Shown in pieces: positions 1 through 9,510 of a stretch of DNA of 64,000 nt. Both the position numbers and the translations under genes were made by a program. The notes beneath the pieces were generated by a model that saw nothing but the letters and a program-made list of their open reading frames with translations, ran no database searches and had not been told where the DNA came from. The DNA lies in contig CM036767.1 in NCBI GenBank assembly GCA_020796225.1, positions 21,210,927-21,274,926 on the forward strand, written 5' to 3'. This DNA comes from Arion vulgaris. Taxonomy: Eukaryota; Mollusca; Gastropoda; Stylommatophora; Arionidae. Every line of letters starts with the position of its first letter. Position 1 is the first letter of the stretch.

Positions 1-607
1 AGTTGTTGCTGATTGAGAAGATGAAGAAGAGACCTGCTGTTGACTAACAGTAATTCCATTTGTTAAGTCACCACTACTGGGTACAGAAGTCAGTGCAAAA
101 ACTTGTGAATGCGATCCTACTGGAAACGCCTGGGTCCGGCCAGATGCATGGTTTTTGGTTATAATCACCTTGGTGATAATGTTATTGTCAGATGATGATA
201 GAGGCCTCTTTACTCCTATTCTTTCAATAGTGGTCATATCGCCAAGCAAAGGTGTTGCCCCAGACAACACTGATGTCTGTTGGTAAGTAGGTAATGGTTT
301 TTGTCTCACTATAATATGGCCCTTGGACAGGCCAGCACCATTTGTGGCCACGGCTGGTACATTATTGACTGTTTTAAGAGGCTGCTGAAAAACATACTGC
401 CCATTGTGGTTTTGTAATGTTAATAGATTAAATGAAGGCTCTGATGAGAAAGTTCTTTCTTTAGTAGCTGGGGACTCTGACAGCAGCGAAGATGTAATAC
501 TTGCTCCACTATTAAGTTCAGGTGATGGATTTGCCATTACAATTTCTGCTGCAGACACAACCTCCATAGTGGAAGCTTGAAGTTCATGATCTCTCAGCTG
601 CTAATAC
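1..607 (-). CDS. First coding exon of a host gene, possibly LIN54-like (partial)
   Basis: Read on the minus strand, an open frame of 189 codons runs from the ATG at 567-565 to the window edge without a stop; the gene continues beyond position 1. The exon starts at 607, just after a pyrimidine-rich tract ending in CAG, which is a good 3' splice site. An in-frame TAG lies between the splice site and the ATG, so the start is well set. The protein begins MEVVSAAEIVMANPSPE and is rich in Ser, Thr, Gln and Asn, with no membrane segment or signal peptide. The stretch NNIITKVIITKNHASGR resembles the segment VITKLIFAKPINS that I remember from human LIN54, a MuvB/DREAM DNA-binding subunit, and LIN54 also starts MEVV. 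The diagnostic cysteine-rich CXC domains would lie outside the window, so the identity is tentative; that this is a real exon is much firmer. Confidence 0.6.
537..587 (-). promoter_or_regulatory. Upstream ORF overlapping the start of the host exon
   Basis: An ATG at 587-585 opens a 16-codon frame (MNFKLPLWRLCLQQKL) that stops at 537, about 30 bases past the main ATG at 567 and in a different frame. An overlapping uORF usually lowers translation from the main start. Its context (GATCATGA) is weak, so leaky scanning is likely. The role is inferred. Confidence 0.3.
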
Positions 608-894
608 CTGAACAGAGATAAAGAAAATGATTTTAAAAATAACTGCGGAGGAGATAAAAAGATAGAAAAACAGAGAGTAACAAGGTATGAAAGGAAATTT
701 TTTTTTTTTACATTAAAAAAAAAATGGTTACAATCAAAGTATCTAGACTGTTTTTTTTCAATATGTGATCATTCAATCAAAGTTGGAAAACTGAGAAACT
801 CACAACTCATGCATGCATTCTGATTGATTCATTGAGTATGTTCCGAAAGGTGAAGGCTGGTTCAGTGTGCAGACAGTGGACTGAATCACTACAA
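608..894. other. Intronic AT-rich DNA, no gene seen
   Basis: This follows the splice acceptor of the host exon and is probably intron of that gene. It has runs of T and A near 699-723 and nothing that I recognise as coding or repetitive. Confidence 0.5.
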
Positions 895-1095
895 GTGTCA
901 ACAATTCGCAGAATTAGATTTATCTTTGTTCATGGGCACACAACACACAAAAAACATCAAACTGATCAGGTATGCCTTAACTGTGGTAGGGGATTGTGTT
1001 ACAAAATTGGGCTCTAGTGATTTTGCACATTAGAGTTGCAAAACACATGTCTGAGGTCGTCATCATCATCACTTGTGATGGAAGGCTTTACTATC
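895..1095 (+). mobile_element. LINE-H 3' end, decayed C2H2 finger
   Basis: The frame reads DQVCLNCGRGLCYKIGL then a stop, which matches the C-terminal zinc finger of the LINE-H copies (CPTCGRGLCSRIGLYSHL) near 6.7, 17.9 and 56.7 kb. It is followed by the same 3' end, where a CATCATCAC-GTGATGG segment leads into flanking DNA. The finger is cut short by a stop, so it is a dead 5'-truncated copy. Confidence 0.65.
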
Positions 1096-1254
1096 TTACT
1101 GAGGAAAACCAGAGATACTGGATAAGGAATGTACTACAGATGAGAAACCAAATGTAGTAGGTTAAAGAAACAGATGATGAAATCAATCACAAAGCTACCA
1201 ATATCAACACAAGATAACTACCAAATGAGGAACAGATTAAAACACATATAAAGC

Positions 1255-1410
1255 TCTACCTCAGAACAGGACACAACTGACTCCACAGCCATATTTATAC
1301 AAAATTCAAGATCAGCAATTCTGCCATGAGTACAAACACTCCGAATTACTTCAAGACTGCCCCAAATATGATATACTGATGAACACCCACAGGTCCAGTA
1401 AACAAAATTG
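1255..1410 (+). mobile_element. Fragment of an RNase H-type LINE C-terminus
   Basis: The frame contains CHEYKHSELLQDCPKYD, similar to the cysteine/histidine segment that follows RNase H in I-like LINEs. The bases at 1266-1340 recur nearly unchanged at 3099-3175. No intact ORF remains. Confidence 0.4.
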
Positions 1411-1467
1411 GAATGAAAACTACGCAGACCTCTGTGTGAGTTACAAAAGACAATTAAGTTTTGACTT

Positions 1468-1932
1468 CTTTCTTCTTCGAACACTCCATATCAACCACTT
1501 ATTTAATCACTCTTTGTGGTCTGTATGTGATGAGCCTAAGAACGATTGTACATTGTGCTAGTTATGCGCCTACAAGTAGGCCAGAAAATCCAATTTTTGC
1601 TACACTTTTTATTAACTAAGGTAGCTTCCCTAGGTAGGCACTATTTTGGAACCTGCAGGGAAAGAGGAGTAGGGAAGGCCTAGATAGACCTGGAGAAGAG
1701 AGCTGGAGGCTGATATTAAAAGGGTAGGTAAAACATGGGAAGAATTGGAAGCGATGTCAATAGAGAGGAAGAGCTGGAAGAAGTTTGTTGAAGACCTGTG
1801 CTCCGTTGGGAGTTGAAAGGTGGAGAAGAAGCTTCCTAGGCCCCTACCTTAGTCACCTCTTACAACATGCCTTGTAGGTTGTAGAGTTACTATTCTTTGC
1901 TCCTTTTGCAGGCCCTGGTAACACACTGGCGT
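1468..1932 (-). mobile_element. SINE-1 copy (minus) split by a LINE-C insertion
   Basis: The outer parts, 1468-1634 and 1830-1932, are the tail and head of SINE-1. They show the GAA-rich tail, the cgcctacaagtaggcc segment and the head next to ggccctggtaacacactgg. Between them lies a foreign block (1636-1829). The break is flanked by AGCTTCCCTAGG (1623-1634) and AGCTTCCTAGG (1830-1840), a slightly decayed target duplication. Confidence 0.75.
1636..1829 (+). mobile_element. LINE-C 3' end nested in SINE-1
   Basis: The block starts at a sequence matching the LINE-C copy near 60.97 kb (ttttggaacctgcaggg) and ends with gttgaagacctgtgctccg and a GAA-rich tail. It is a 5'-truncated insertion of under 200 bp into an older SINE-1. 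Confidence 0.75.
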
Positions 1933-2194
1933 TGAAGTTTATACAGTAGACAACATTTAATATATAGACAATATTTCAAGCAAACAAAATGACAGATGTG
2001 CCCAATCCCTTTCAGTTAAATGAGCAACATACATAGCATGTACACAGTAGCTCTGCCAATGATTTCAAATGCTGCCCAAATTCAACATTTTCTGCTGGGT
2101 AGACTAGCAAATCGACTATAACAAGAAGTTGAACACTATTTGTTGGTGAATGAAAAGAGCACATGACTACTGTATACTCCACTATTGTCTTGCC

Positions 2195-2305
2195 TGTTGT
2201 CTTTCCCCAGGTGGATGATGGAATTGGTTGTCCACTCTTGCCATTAAGCGTAAGGGTGGGAGCTTTAATTTGCGCTCCAGGGCCAGATGAGTGGCCATAG
2301 TTGTG
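2195..2305 (-). mobile_element. LINE-J 3' fragment
   Basis: About 110 bases match 10340-10450 closely, including ttgatgatggaattggttg and tttgcgttccagg. In the 10-kb copy the minus strand encodes VDNQFHHQPGERQDN at the C-terminus of an ORF with a GRPRKIW motif. Here only the 3' end remains. Confidence 0.55.
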
Positions 2306-2312
2306 TTATGCT

Positions 2313-2850
2313 CCACTTCCTCTTCACCTTTCATCTCCCAACAGAGCACAGGTCTTCAACAAACTTCTTCCAGCTCTTCCTCTCTCCTGCCATCCCTTCT
2401 AATTCTTTCCATGTGTTACCTATCTTTTAATATCAGCCTCCAGCTCTCTTCTCCAAGTCTGTCTAGGCCTTCCTATTCATCTTTCCTCGGGTTCCAAAAC
2501 AGTGCCTGTCTTGCAATGCTTTCGGTTGGTCTTCTCAATGTATGTCCTATCCATCGTAAGCGCTCTCTTCCTTAGCTCTTTCTCCACTGGTATCTGTTTA
2601 GTTCTTTCTCTGAGTTCCTCGTTTGTAATCTTATCATACCATCTCAGTCCCTCTATTCTAAGTAAACATCCATTTACGAAGGTCTGCAGTTTTCTGATGG
2701 TTTCTTTTGTTGTCTCCATATTTCCGAGCCATAGAACAGCACTGACTTTACATTTGAATGAAAGATTCTCAGCTTTGTGTTTGTTTTGATCTCCTTTGAC
2801 TTCCATATCTTACTCAATGCAATAATTTTCCCCTTGCTTTTTGTTTCTCC
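2313..2850 (-). mobile_element. LINE-C C-terminal reverse transcriptase fragment
   Basis: The minus strand encodes KLQTFVNGCLLRIEGLRWYD and ITNEELRERTKQ, the thumb/connection region typical of many LINE polyproteins (LQTFIN, WYDxITNEELWxRT). It parallels the plus-strand copy at 60.7-61.0 kb almost residue for residue. The ORF (2806-2477) is open for 109 codons and then shifts frame. Its 3' end runs to about 2313. Confidence 0.75.
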
Positions 2851-3027
2851 TGTGTCTCTCTCTCGCGATCACCGCCCAGACCGATGTACCAGATCTCCCA
2901 TAAATTCTATTCATGTGGAAATCTGATTCATGCAGACTTAACACTGATGTGTTTTACGTGACATCTTCAGCACCATTTGGAGTTCTGATGCTTATCCTTC
3001 GGCGATGTGTCCAGTTTCAGCCAGCGT

Positions 3028-3268
3028 TTACACTGTTATGTGCCTACACATTTGATTTCTGAGACACTTTTTATTTACTATGGTATCTTCCCTAGGCAGG
3101 ACACAACTGATTCCACAGCCACATTTATACAAAATTCAAGATCAGCAATTCTGCCATGTGTACAGGCATTCAAAGTTTCAGTGCCCTCAGATGACATGTC
3201 TTGTAGGGCACAGTGTTGCTATTCTTTGTTCCTCTTGCAGGCCCCCCGCAACACATGGGCGACACATC
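3028..3268 (-). mobile_element. SINE-1 copy (minus) with internal RNase H LINE segment
   Basis: SINE-1 body is visible at 3028-3097 (tttttatttactatggtatc) and head at 3193-3268 (cttgtagggcacagtgttgc, then ggccccccgcaacacatgg). Between them, 3098-3190 matches the LINE fragment at 1262-1345. The SINE is split the same way as the copy at 1.5-1.9 kb, but by a different sequence. Confidence 0.6.
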
Positions 3269-3469
3269 TAGTCAAGTCAAAGTATCAACTGTACAAAGTC
3301 ATCAACTCAATTGTCTGACTGGTAATAGCCAACATAACAGTATTACTGTTAAAGATATAAACAAATGCACACTAACTAAATTACAAAGTTGTGAAACATT
3401 ACATTTGCTTTTCCAATTGTCAGGAGAAACACTAATGGCTAATTACAATCTCATTAAGAAAAGTCGTAA

Positions 3470-4290
3470 TGAAGGATATGATGTTTGCAGATGATGCCGA
3501 TTTGGTGACACACATAGAAGCTGAACTTAAAACCTGTATGACCAGTTTCACAATAGACTGAATATTTCGGTCTCACAATCAGCCGTAACAAAACCACTGT
3601 GATGGTGAAGGTCCAGAATCTCCACCAATAAACACACATGGTTACGAATTGGAGGTCGTAAATCAATTCATTTATCTCGGCTATGCCATCACCTCATACT
3701 AGATGTTGAACTGCACAGGATAACCAGCATGGTCTCAACAACCTTACCCAGATTGTCATAGAGAGTGTGGGAAAATATAATACTGACCATCAACACCAAG
3801 ATTGCTGTGTACAAGCCTGTGCGCTGAACACTCTGTGTCAATGAGTCATGGTCTCTACGCACTGCATGATAAAAAAAGGATTAATGCAATCCACATGTGC
3901 TGTTGATACATATACTCTCTGGATCTCTTGGAGTGTCAAAGCAATAAATAGCAAGCTATTGGAATATGTTGCGATTTCTAGCATAGTTACTACCCGTATC
4001 AGCCAACCTCGCCTACGGTGGTTGGGTCACCTGATGCAGATGGATGACGACCAGATGTTCAAGGATATTCTAAAAGAGCAACTGGCTTCTGGCAAACGAG
4101 CAACTGGCTTCTGGCAAACGAGCTGTGGGGTGACACTTTCTTATTTACAAATACATATGAAGGCATGACTTGAAGGTGCTTGATATGATTACAAGAGACT
4201 AGGAAGAGCTCGCCAGGGACCCGGACAGGTCCAGCTGAAGACATGCTGATGCTCTTAATTAAAACGGGTCTGAGAACTGGTGAAGTCGGA
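3470..4290 (+). mobile_element. LINE-L reverse transcriptase relic
   Basis: Three-frame reading gives MMFADDADLVTHIEAELKT, which includes the catalytic FADD box of reverse transcriptase. It is followed by GYELEVVNQFIYLGYAITS and, after frame changes, RWLGHLMQMDDDQMFKDIL. These are standard palm-to-thumb landmarks of non-LTR retrotransposons. Many stops and frameshifts make it a pseudogene. A 22-base local duplication (gcaactggcttctggcaaac) is at 4079-4121. Confidence 0.7.
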
Positions 4291-5039
4291 CTATGACATC
4301 TTGCTGACATTATAAGTGCCAGGAGAAAGATGAAATAAAATCCACCATTGGCGCTATAAATATGTATTGTAATTGTTGAGCGTCTTTGGATAATTAAATA
4401 CAAACAGGATGCTACTACTACTCTAGATAATTTTATATATCTACATCAGATGAGAATGATGATGTATTGCTTAGTTTTCTTTAAAGCTTTTACTTTTCGA
4501 AATAGGAATCTAGCTTTCTTTAACTGTTAACTTATACTGTACAGTTAACAGTGTGTTCCTGTATTCATTCACAATATTGTAAACTAAAACGTTATATATT
4601 GTTCAATGAAATCAATGTTCATTGCATTTGAGTTGACAAACACAAAAATGGACGAACACGATTTAATATAATAAATAATATATGACATTGACATACCCGT
4701 TGTTGTTATTCCTACTGTCTTGTTAGATGTCAACACACAAAAAGTAGCTTGCAAAGACATGTGGTATATATTGTTACATCAAATCGAATACTACAGCACG
4801 TCCAAATGAGTGTTGTGCTCGAGTATCGTAAGTTTAGTGATAACATTCATTGCAAAAATGATGGCGTAGTGGCCAACATTCAGGTCAGGGAGCATAATAC
4901 TACAGTGAAAACTACTAAAAATCTATTTAATATGCCTATGTAGGAGTTACAACTACAATGCTAGTTACAGTGATTAAATAAATATATTGAAAAATGTTAC
5001 AAAAAATCGTTTACACTCAATGTTTAGTTAAAATTGTTG
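4291..5039. other. AT-rich unique DNA
   Basis: No coding, SINE or LINE landmark seen. It probably belongs to the same intron as the TE fragments to the left if the promoter proposed near 5.1 kb is right. Confidence 0.4.
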
Positions 5040-5170
5040 TTCAAAATCACGCGCCCACCATTGCCATCCCATAATTTGAAGACAATTTTCGCCAGTCCCA
5101 TTCCGCGAAGCAAGGAAGACCACCACTATACTGGAATCTGATTGGTGGATTCTGAACTTCTTACATTGAG
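5040..5170 (-). promoter_or_regulatory. Candidate promoter for the minus-strand host gene
   Basis: On the minus strand this segment has CCAATCAG (5145-5138), a strong NF-Y-type CCAAT box. Downstream are GGCGAAAA (5093-5086, E2F-like) and TTCAAA (5080-5075, CHR-like), and then CpG-containing sequence (GGGCGCGTG) near 5051-5060. CpGs are sparse in the surrounding DNA, so the cluster stands out. A CCAAT box plus E2F/CHR is the usual promoter layout of cell-cycle genes. No TATA box, no transcript evidence; inference only. Confidence 0.25.
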
Positions 5171-5468
5171 TAAACACGTTGCAGTAGTGGCTGCATGGCT
5201 CTATATTTCTCTTTTGTTACGGTACATGGTCCCTTTATCATCTTTACTAATGCTATATGGTTTCCTAATGCAACATAACAGTCTCTTTCGTTATGCTACA
5301 TAATACTCTACCTTTTGTCCTCATACTATATGACCACCTTTTGCTCTTTACTCCCACTACATTTCTTCATCTTTCATAACTTCTGTTCTCCCAATCGACA
5401 TCCTCTCATACAAGACGAGTACACATGTGTTCCGTCCTCTAATTCAACAGCCATCACAATGCTCCAAC

Positions 5469-5635
5469 CAGTGGCGGCTCGTCATTAAGGGCCATTGGGG
5501 CCAGACCCCACCAAAAATAAAGTGTAACGTGTACTTATTACTTTATAAATTAAAATATAACCTAACCCAAAACCATGATTTTTCCGAAAATTGTTGTCTG
5601 GCCCCACCAACAAAAATGAGCACGAGCCGCCACTG
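5469..5635. mobile_element. hAT-type MITE, family M1
   Basis: A 167-bp element with terminal inverted repeats CAGTGGCGGCTCGT / acgagccgccactg and subterminal ggggCCAGACCCCACC / tGGCCCCACCAAC. It is flanked by GCTCCAAC (5461-5468) and GTTCCAAC (5636-5643), an 8-bp duplication with one mismatch. It has no coding capacity. Related copies are at 9337, 31068 and 31530-31838. Confidence 0.85.
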
Positions 5636-5646
5636 GTTCCAACGCT

Positions 5647-6037
5647 TTATTGGTTATTGGTTACTAAACTGACGTCATTGCACTCCGGGCAGACCCATAG
5701 GTGCTCAGTCTCCCAACAGATATCGAAGAGTATGCATACTGATGGTTCCTGTGTCTCGCTGATTAAACACACCTCTCACTCTGCCTCTCAGGCGTTCAGT
5801 TCGACTTGAACAACGGGTAACTCCAAACTGCTTAAATCGCTTGATCGATTCAACATCGATTTTAGTGTCCTCATCCAACAGAGAGTCGCGAAGAGACCGA
5901 AGAATATCCCACTTATCCATCTTCAACTCCCCAACAATCGATGCTGTTGATGCAAGCCTGCCCGCTCTCTCATTACCGTAAACACCCGCATGCCAAGGAC
6001 AGTTAATCCACGTAAGCCGCTGGAGGTTAGAAACGTC
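5647..6037 (-). mobile_element. LINE-RH1, 5'-truncated RNase H C-terminus
   Basis: The minus strand encodes WHAGVYGNERAGRLASTAS and onward to the LINE C-terminus, nearly identical to 29.69-29.93 kb. The 3' tail is a TTGGTTA repeat on the plus strand at 5649-5668. TCCAACGCT occurs at 5638-5646 and 6038-6046 and forms a 9-bp target duplication. The MITE at 5469 sits in the left copy of that duplication and is therefore younger. Confidence 0.8.
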
Positions 6038-6069
6038 TCCAACGCTCAATGTTCCAACGGTGTTCATAC

Positions 6070-6577
6070 GGGCGAGTTAAATAAAATAAAAAAACACTAA
6101 AATTAGAATTTATTACTTTAGAGGTATGTTGGGGAATACCGTGCGTTTTAGAACATTTTTCTTAATACAAAAAAAACAAAAAAACTAAGATCATACCCAC
6201 TGTAAAACAAAATATAAACTCCAAATTATAATCGCTAATGAAGACATTGAAAAATTATGCTTCTTATTCGAACCTCTATGAGTTATGTGTTTTTTTAAAA
6301 CCATTTTCCTATATTTGAGCGTGGGAGAGTATCTAGCTTTTTTGCAGACCCAGAATACTCCCATAACTCTAGGCGTGTAGTACTAGATGCTCAGAGTTGG
6401 GGAAACTCCTACTCAGGTAGAGTCTATGAAAATGTTACTCATTTTATATATCTTTGCTTCGTGGTTATTAACAAATTTTGGATATTACAAAAGAAATCAG
6501 ATAGCGACTAGAATGAAGAAGCTGTAACATAACACAAGCAAGGAAACAAAAGTAAAGCTTATATGGGGATAATAATA
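6070..6577. other. AT-rich DNA without recognised features
   Basis: No ORF, inverted repeat or SINE/LINE landmark seen. Confidence 0.4.
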
Positions 6578-6848
6578 ATAGCCATCCATCGCAAGAGATG
6601 ATGACAACAACCTCGAAGTGTGCTGCTGCACCTCTCTGGTGTGTACGGAGGTGACTGTAGAGTACAATCCTAGAACACAATCCCCTACCACAGGTGGGGC
6701 ATACATGATCAATGTTAAACATCTGGATATTGTGTGTTGTATCTTTTCGCACCTCTCGTTTTATCTGTGCCTCATCGACACGACGATTCTCAACTATACG
6801 AGTTCCTCTTGTGTTGTTGCAGCGCCACATTTGACGATCTTGCGCCAG
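6578..6848 (-). mobile_element. LINE-H 3' end with C2H2 finger
   Basis: The minus-strand frame reads DHVCPTCGRGLCSRIVLYSH followed by LRTHQR, a C2H2-type finger at the C-terminus of the LINE polyprotein, then a 3' end ending in a CATCATC/GATGATG segment. It is truncated at its 5' side at 6848, where it meets a plus-strand copy of the same end. Confidence 0.75.
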
Positions 6849-6851
6849 TGA

Positions 6852-6977
6852 TTCCCACCTGTGGTAGGTATTGTTTTCTCCGATTGGAATCTACAGTCAC
6901 CTCCGTACATACCAGCGAAGTGCAGCAGCACACGTCTGATGTTGTTGTCATCATCGTTTACGATGGGCGGCTTTTAT
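6852..6977 (+). mobile_element. Second LINE-H 3' end in opposite orientation
   Basis: It begins within the zinc finger (ccCACCTGTGGTAGGtattg) and runs to the same 3' end (catcgtttacgatgggcgg). It abuts the minus-strand copy at 6848, giving a head-to-head inverted pair. This arrangement resembles twin priming or two independent insertions. Confidence 0.7.
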
Positions 6978-7024
6978 GACAGTAACAGCTATCACAAGAT
7001 TTATTGAACAGATTAATGTTTGAT

Positions 7025-7190
7025 GCAAACAAATTTATGAAAACTAAACAAATTTAATGAAAACTGAACAAATTTATGAAAATTGAACAAATTTATGAAA
7101 ACTGAACAAATTTATGAAAATTGAACAAATTTATGAAAACTGAACAAATTTATGAAAATTGAACAAATTTATGAAAATTGAACAAATACA
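7025..7190 (+). repeat. 19-bp tandem repeat
   Basis: The unit aacaaatttatgaaaa(c/t)tg is repeated about eight times, alternating a C and a T variant. Confidence 0.9.
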
Positions 7191-7224
7191 CATTATTTTG
7201 TATTATATGTCTTTGATTTGTTGT

Positions 7225-7412
7225 GTTTGTTTGTTGGATATGTAAGGGATTAATGCATCTTTAAGCCGAGGCATAGCCTTTTCAACCTAACGAGGAACCT
7301 TGTTTTTGATTATACCAGAGCGTGTAGGCCAACAAACATGAAAAATAAGAAATAACTTATTTCGGAGAATCCAACTGTTCCAACGAATGGCACCGCCGAA
7401 ACATGTCTTTGA
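7225..7412 (+). repeat. Repeat R2, left part
   Basis: The segment with cgtgtaggccaac, aacatgaaaaataa and acatgtctttgacatt recurs at 8395-8570. In this copy it is followed by a LINE-F insertion. Confidence 0.5.
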
Positions 7413-7835
7413 CATTCTTCTTCTTTTGTCGTAACCCTGCTATCGGGTTGTTTCCCAGTGTCGTAGTTTTCTGTTTTTGTCTTGCGCTGTTCTGGTGGCT
7501 TGGGTGATTGTTATTTTTGATCTTTGACAGGATTCTGCTGTAACCATCTAACCATTTTTTCGTGGTCTTCCTCTCGCCTTCTTCTCTGATGATCTGTTGT
7601 AGAAGACTCTGTATACTGTGGAGTTTGGATGCATTCTTATTAAGTAGCCAAACCACTTCAATTTTGTTTCTCAATGTAATTCAAGCAAGGTTCTGTGCCA
7701 ACTTTATTTCGTATGCTGATGTTGGTGACTCTGTCTTTTCTGGTGTTGTTGGTAACTTTTCGCAGGCAGCGCATTTCATATTTCACAGTGTCTCGACATT
7801 GGAGTCCCTTTATAGGTCAGTTATCAGCTCATCAA
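7400..7835 (-). mobile_element. LINE-F C-terminal fragment
   Basis: The minus strand encodes EVVWLLNKNASKLHSIQSLL and EEGERKTTKKWLDGYSRI, parallel to the GRPRKKW-type C-terminus of LINE polyproteins. Sister copies lie at 27235-27560 and 42582-43224. The 3' end begins near the plus-strand CTTCTTCTTTTGTCG at about 7413. Confidence 0.65.
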
Positions 7836-7905
7836 ATTGCATCCCTTAGATAACTGTTGCCCCTTTTCAAAGTGCATTTGTATATTACATGGTTGTTTCC
7901 CTTAT
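7836..7905 (+). repeat. Repeat R2 segment split by LINE-G
   Basis: gcatcccttagataactg and ttacatggttgtttccctt match 9152-9222. There the sequence continues directly into the CA-rich part found here at 8250 onward. Confidence 0.6.
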
Positions 7906-8248
7906 TATAATTCAGGAGATGTGCTGAAATCAGAGAAGGATTGACTTCACTGCACCGGGTTTCTGGTCAACCACTAGTAACAACTGTTATAAGAAAGAGA
8001 AGATATGTTGGACACACCTTGAGAAGAAATGATCAAATGATATCAAAACAGGCATTGAAGTGGGATGCAAAGGGTTCAAGAAAAAGAGATCACCCAGGGA
8101 GACCCTGAAACGAACTTTACTGAGGGAGGTAGGAAATATCGGTCTCAGTTCCTTGGAGGAGATTGAGCGAGTTGCCCAGGATAGAGCGGTATGGATAAAG
8201 TGCTTGCAGGCCCTATGTAACGTATAACGGTACGAGAGGAATTATTAT
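7906..8248 (+). mobile_element. LINE-G 3' end
   Basis: Plus-strand reading gives RRYVGHTLRRNDQMISKQ and LEEIERVAQDRAVWIKCLQA after frameshifts, the last part of a LINE polyprotein. The 3' end is cgtataacggtacgagagg followed by an ATT repeat. Other copies: 17364-17520 (minus) and 38740-38950. Confidence 0.75.
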
Positions 8249-8249
8249 T

Positions 8250-8430
8250 ATTATTCTCTTGCGCTGCTAAAATTACCATCACCAGCGCACACACGAATGT
8301 GCACAACCGCAAAACACATGTCAATACACACACACACACACGTACACACCAACACACATACATACATGCATGCATACATACATCAACCTAAGGATGAACC
8401 TTGTTTTGGTTAAATCAGACCGTGTAGGCC
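8250..8430 (+). repeat. Repeat R2 with CA-rich core
   Basis: Continuation of R2 after the LINE-G insertion. It has a (CA) microsatellite at about 8324-8342 and CATA repeats, then the cgtgtaggccaac motif at 8420-8432. Confidence 0.5.
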
Positions 8431-8500
8431 AACTGTCGTTACTGCCTGTAGTGCCGCTTTTTAGGGCGGTGTATGACAGGTGAGACGAGAGCCTGAACAA
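8431..8500 (-). mobile_element. SINE-7 3' fragment
   Basis: The segment gtgccgctttttagggcggt matches the 3' part of the SINE-7 copy at 52994-53060. It interrupts the R2 repeat right after ggccaac. Confidence 0.55.
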
Positions 8501-8574
8501 ACATGAAAAATAAAACTCGAATCCAAGTAATTACAGGGCACCGATAAAACATCTTTGACATTGAGTTTGTAGTC

Positions 8575-9130
8575 CTTTTATACAAGGCTTATATCGGCGA
8601 GACAGGCAAGAAACTCAGTGACCGATTCGCCCAACACTTGCGCGACATACGCCAATGCTCTGTGACTCATGTAGCCACCCATTTCAATGATACTGGCCAT
8701 TTAAGAGCTCACGATGTCCAGGTCACAGCATCCGATCATGTTCCTGTGATGATCGCAGTCGATTTGCTCTGGAGAATCGTTTGATTTCGTTGTATGGTAC
8801 TTTGCGACCACGTGGTCTCAATGTATTACATTCCTATGCTTCTTAGTACTTTCTCTTCTCATGCATTGTAACCTATATGTTGCATGTATTCAGTATTTAT
8901 GTGTGTTTTTGTGTTACATTTATTTCGTTATTCGTTTTATTCCCAGATTTTCATTAGAAACGTTTGAATGTCTTCGTATCTAGTCGTCCATATGTAAAAA
9001 TATTTTAATTCGTCACTCCTGTTGTTCGTTTGTTTGATAAAGGCCTTGTTGGTTGAAACGTTGCTGTATATTGTCATTGTTTTTGTAATTTGTAAAACTC
9101 AGTACTTTGTGATTACGTATTTCTACATTC
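8575..9130 (+). mobile_element. Penelope-like element (PLE), GIY-YIG fragment and 3' region
   Basis: At 8585-8740 the plus strand encodes AYIGETGKKLSDRFAQHLRD and the following VATHFNDTGHLRAHDV, the YIG half of a GIY-YIG endonuclease. In PLEs this domain sits C-terminal to the reverse transcriptase and nicks target DNA. The upstream cysteine cluster and LIY half are lost. The 3' non-coding part (8800-9130) is shared with the copies at 47.6-48.7 kb and contains a hammerhead-like core at 9034-9060. Confidence 0.8.
9034..9060 (+). ncRNA. Hammerhead-like core in PLE 3' region
   Basis: The order TTGATAA, A, GGCC-TTGTT-GGTT, GAAA, CG mimics the hammerhead core CUGAUGA, stem II, GAAA. Here stem II has two G-U pairs. 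Hammerhead motifs are known from Penelope-like elements. Against the standard core, C3 is T and G8 is A; those two positions pair in the active fold, so the change keeps pairing potential. I could not fold stems I and III with certainty, so activity is unproven. Confidence 0.35.
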
Positions 9131-9134
9131 AGTT

Positions 9135-9336
9135 ATCAAGCTTATTCAAATTAAATTGCATCCCTTAGATAACTGTTGCCCTTTCAACGTACATTTGTAT
9201 ATTACATGGTTGTTTCCCTTGCTCTGCTAAACAACATCAACAACGCACGTGCACACATGCGTGCACAACCAAATACACGTCAGCGCGCCCAAATGCACAC
9301 ACTAACCCAAATACATCACGCATACATACATACATA
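9135..9336 (+). repeat. Repeat R2, second copy
   Basis: Matches 7836-7905 joined to 8255-8340, which shows what R2 looks like without the LINE-G insertion. Ends in CATA microsatellite. Confidence 0.55.
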
Positions 9337-9497
9337 CAGGGCGGCTCGTCATTGAGGCCAGTGGGCCCGGCCCACAAAAAATCGAAACGGGGATAACTTT
9401 CCGGAGTAGACAAATAATAGTAAATACTCCAAAACCATGATTTTTCAGAAAATTTGTGTCTGGCCCTACCAAGAAAAATGACCACGAGCCGCCACTG
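9337..9497. mobile_element. hAT-type MITE M1, second copy
   Basis: Starts cagggcggctcgtcattg, ends acgagccgccactg. The left terminus lost two bases relative to the copy at 5469. Both flanks read CATACATA, but they lie in a microsatellite, so the duplication is not informative. Confidence 0.8.
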
Positions 9498-9510
9498 CAT
9501 ACATACATAC

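Noticed and set aside
2291..2789. Two plus-strand ORFs of about 95 codons
   Set aside because: They are antisense to the LINE-C C-terminus, which is the recognisable frame.
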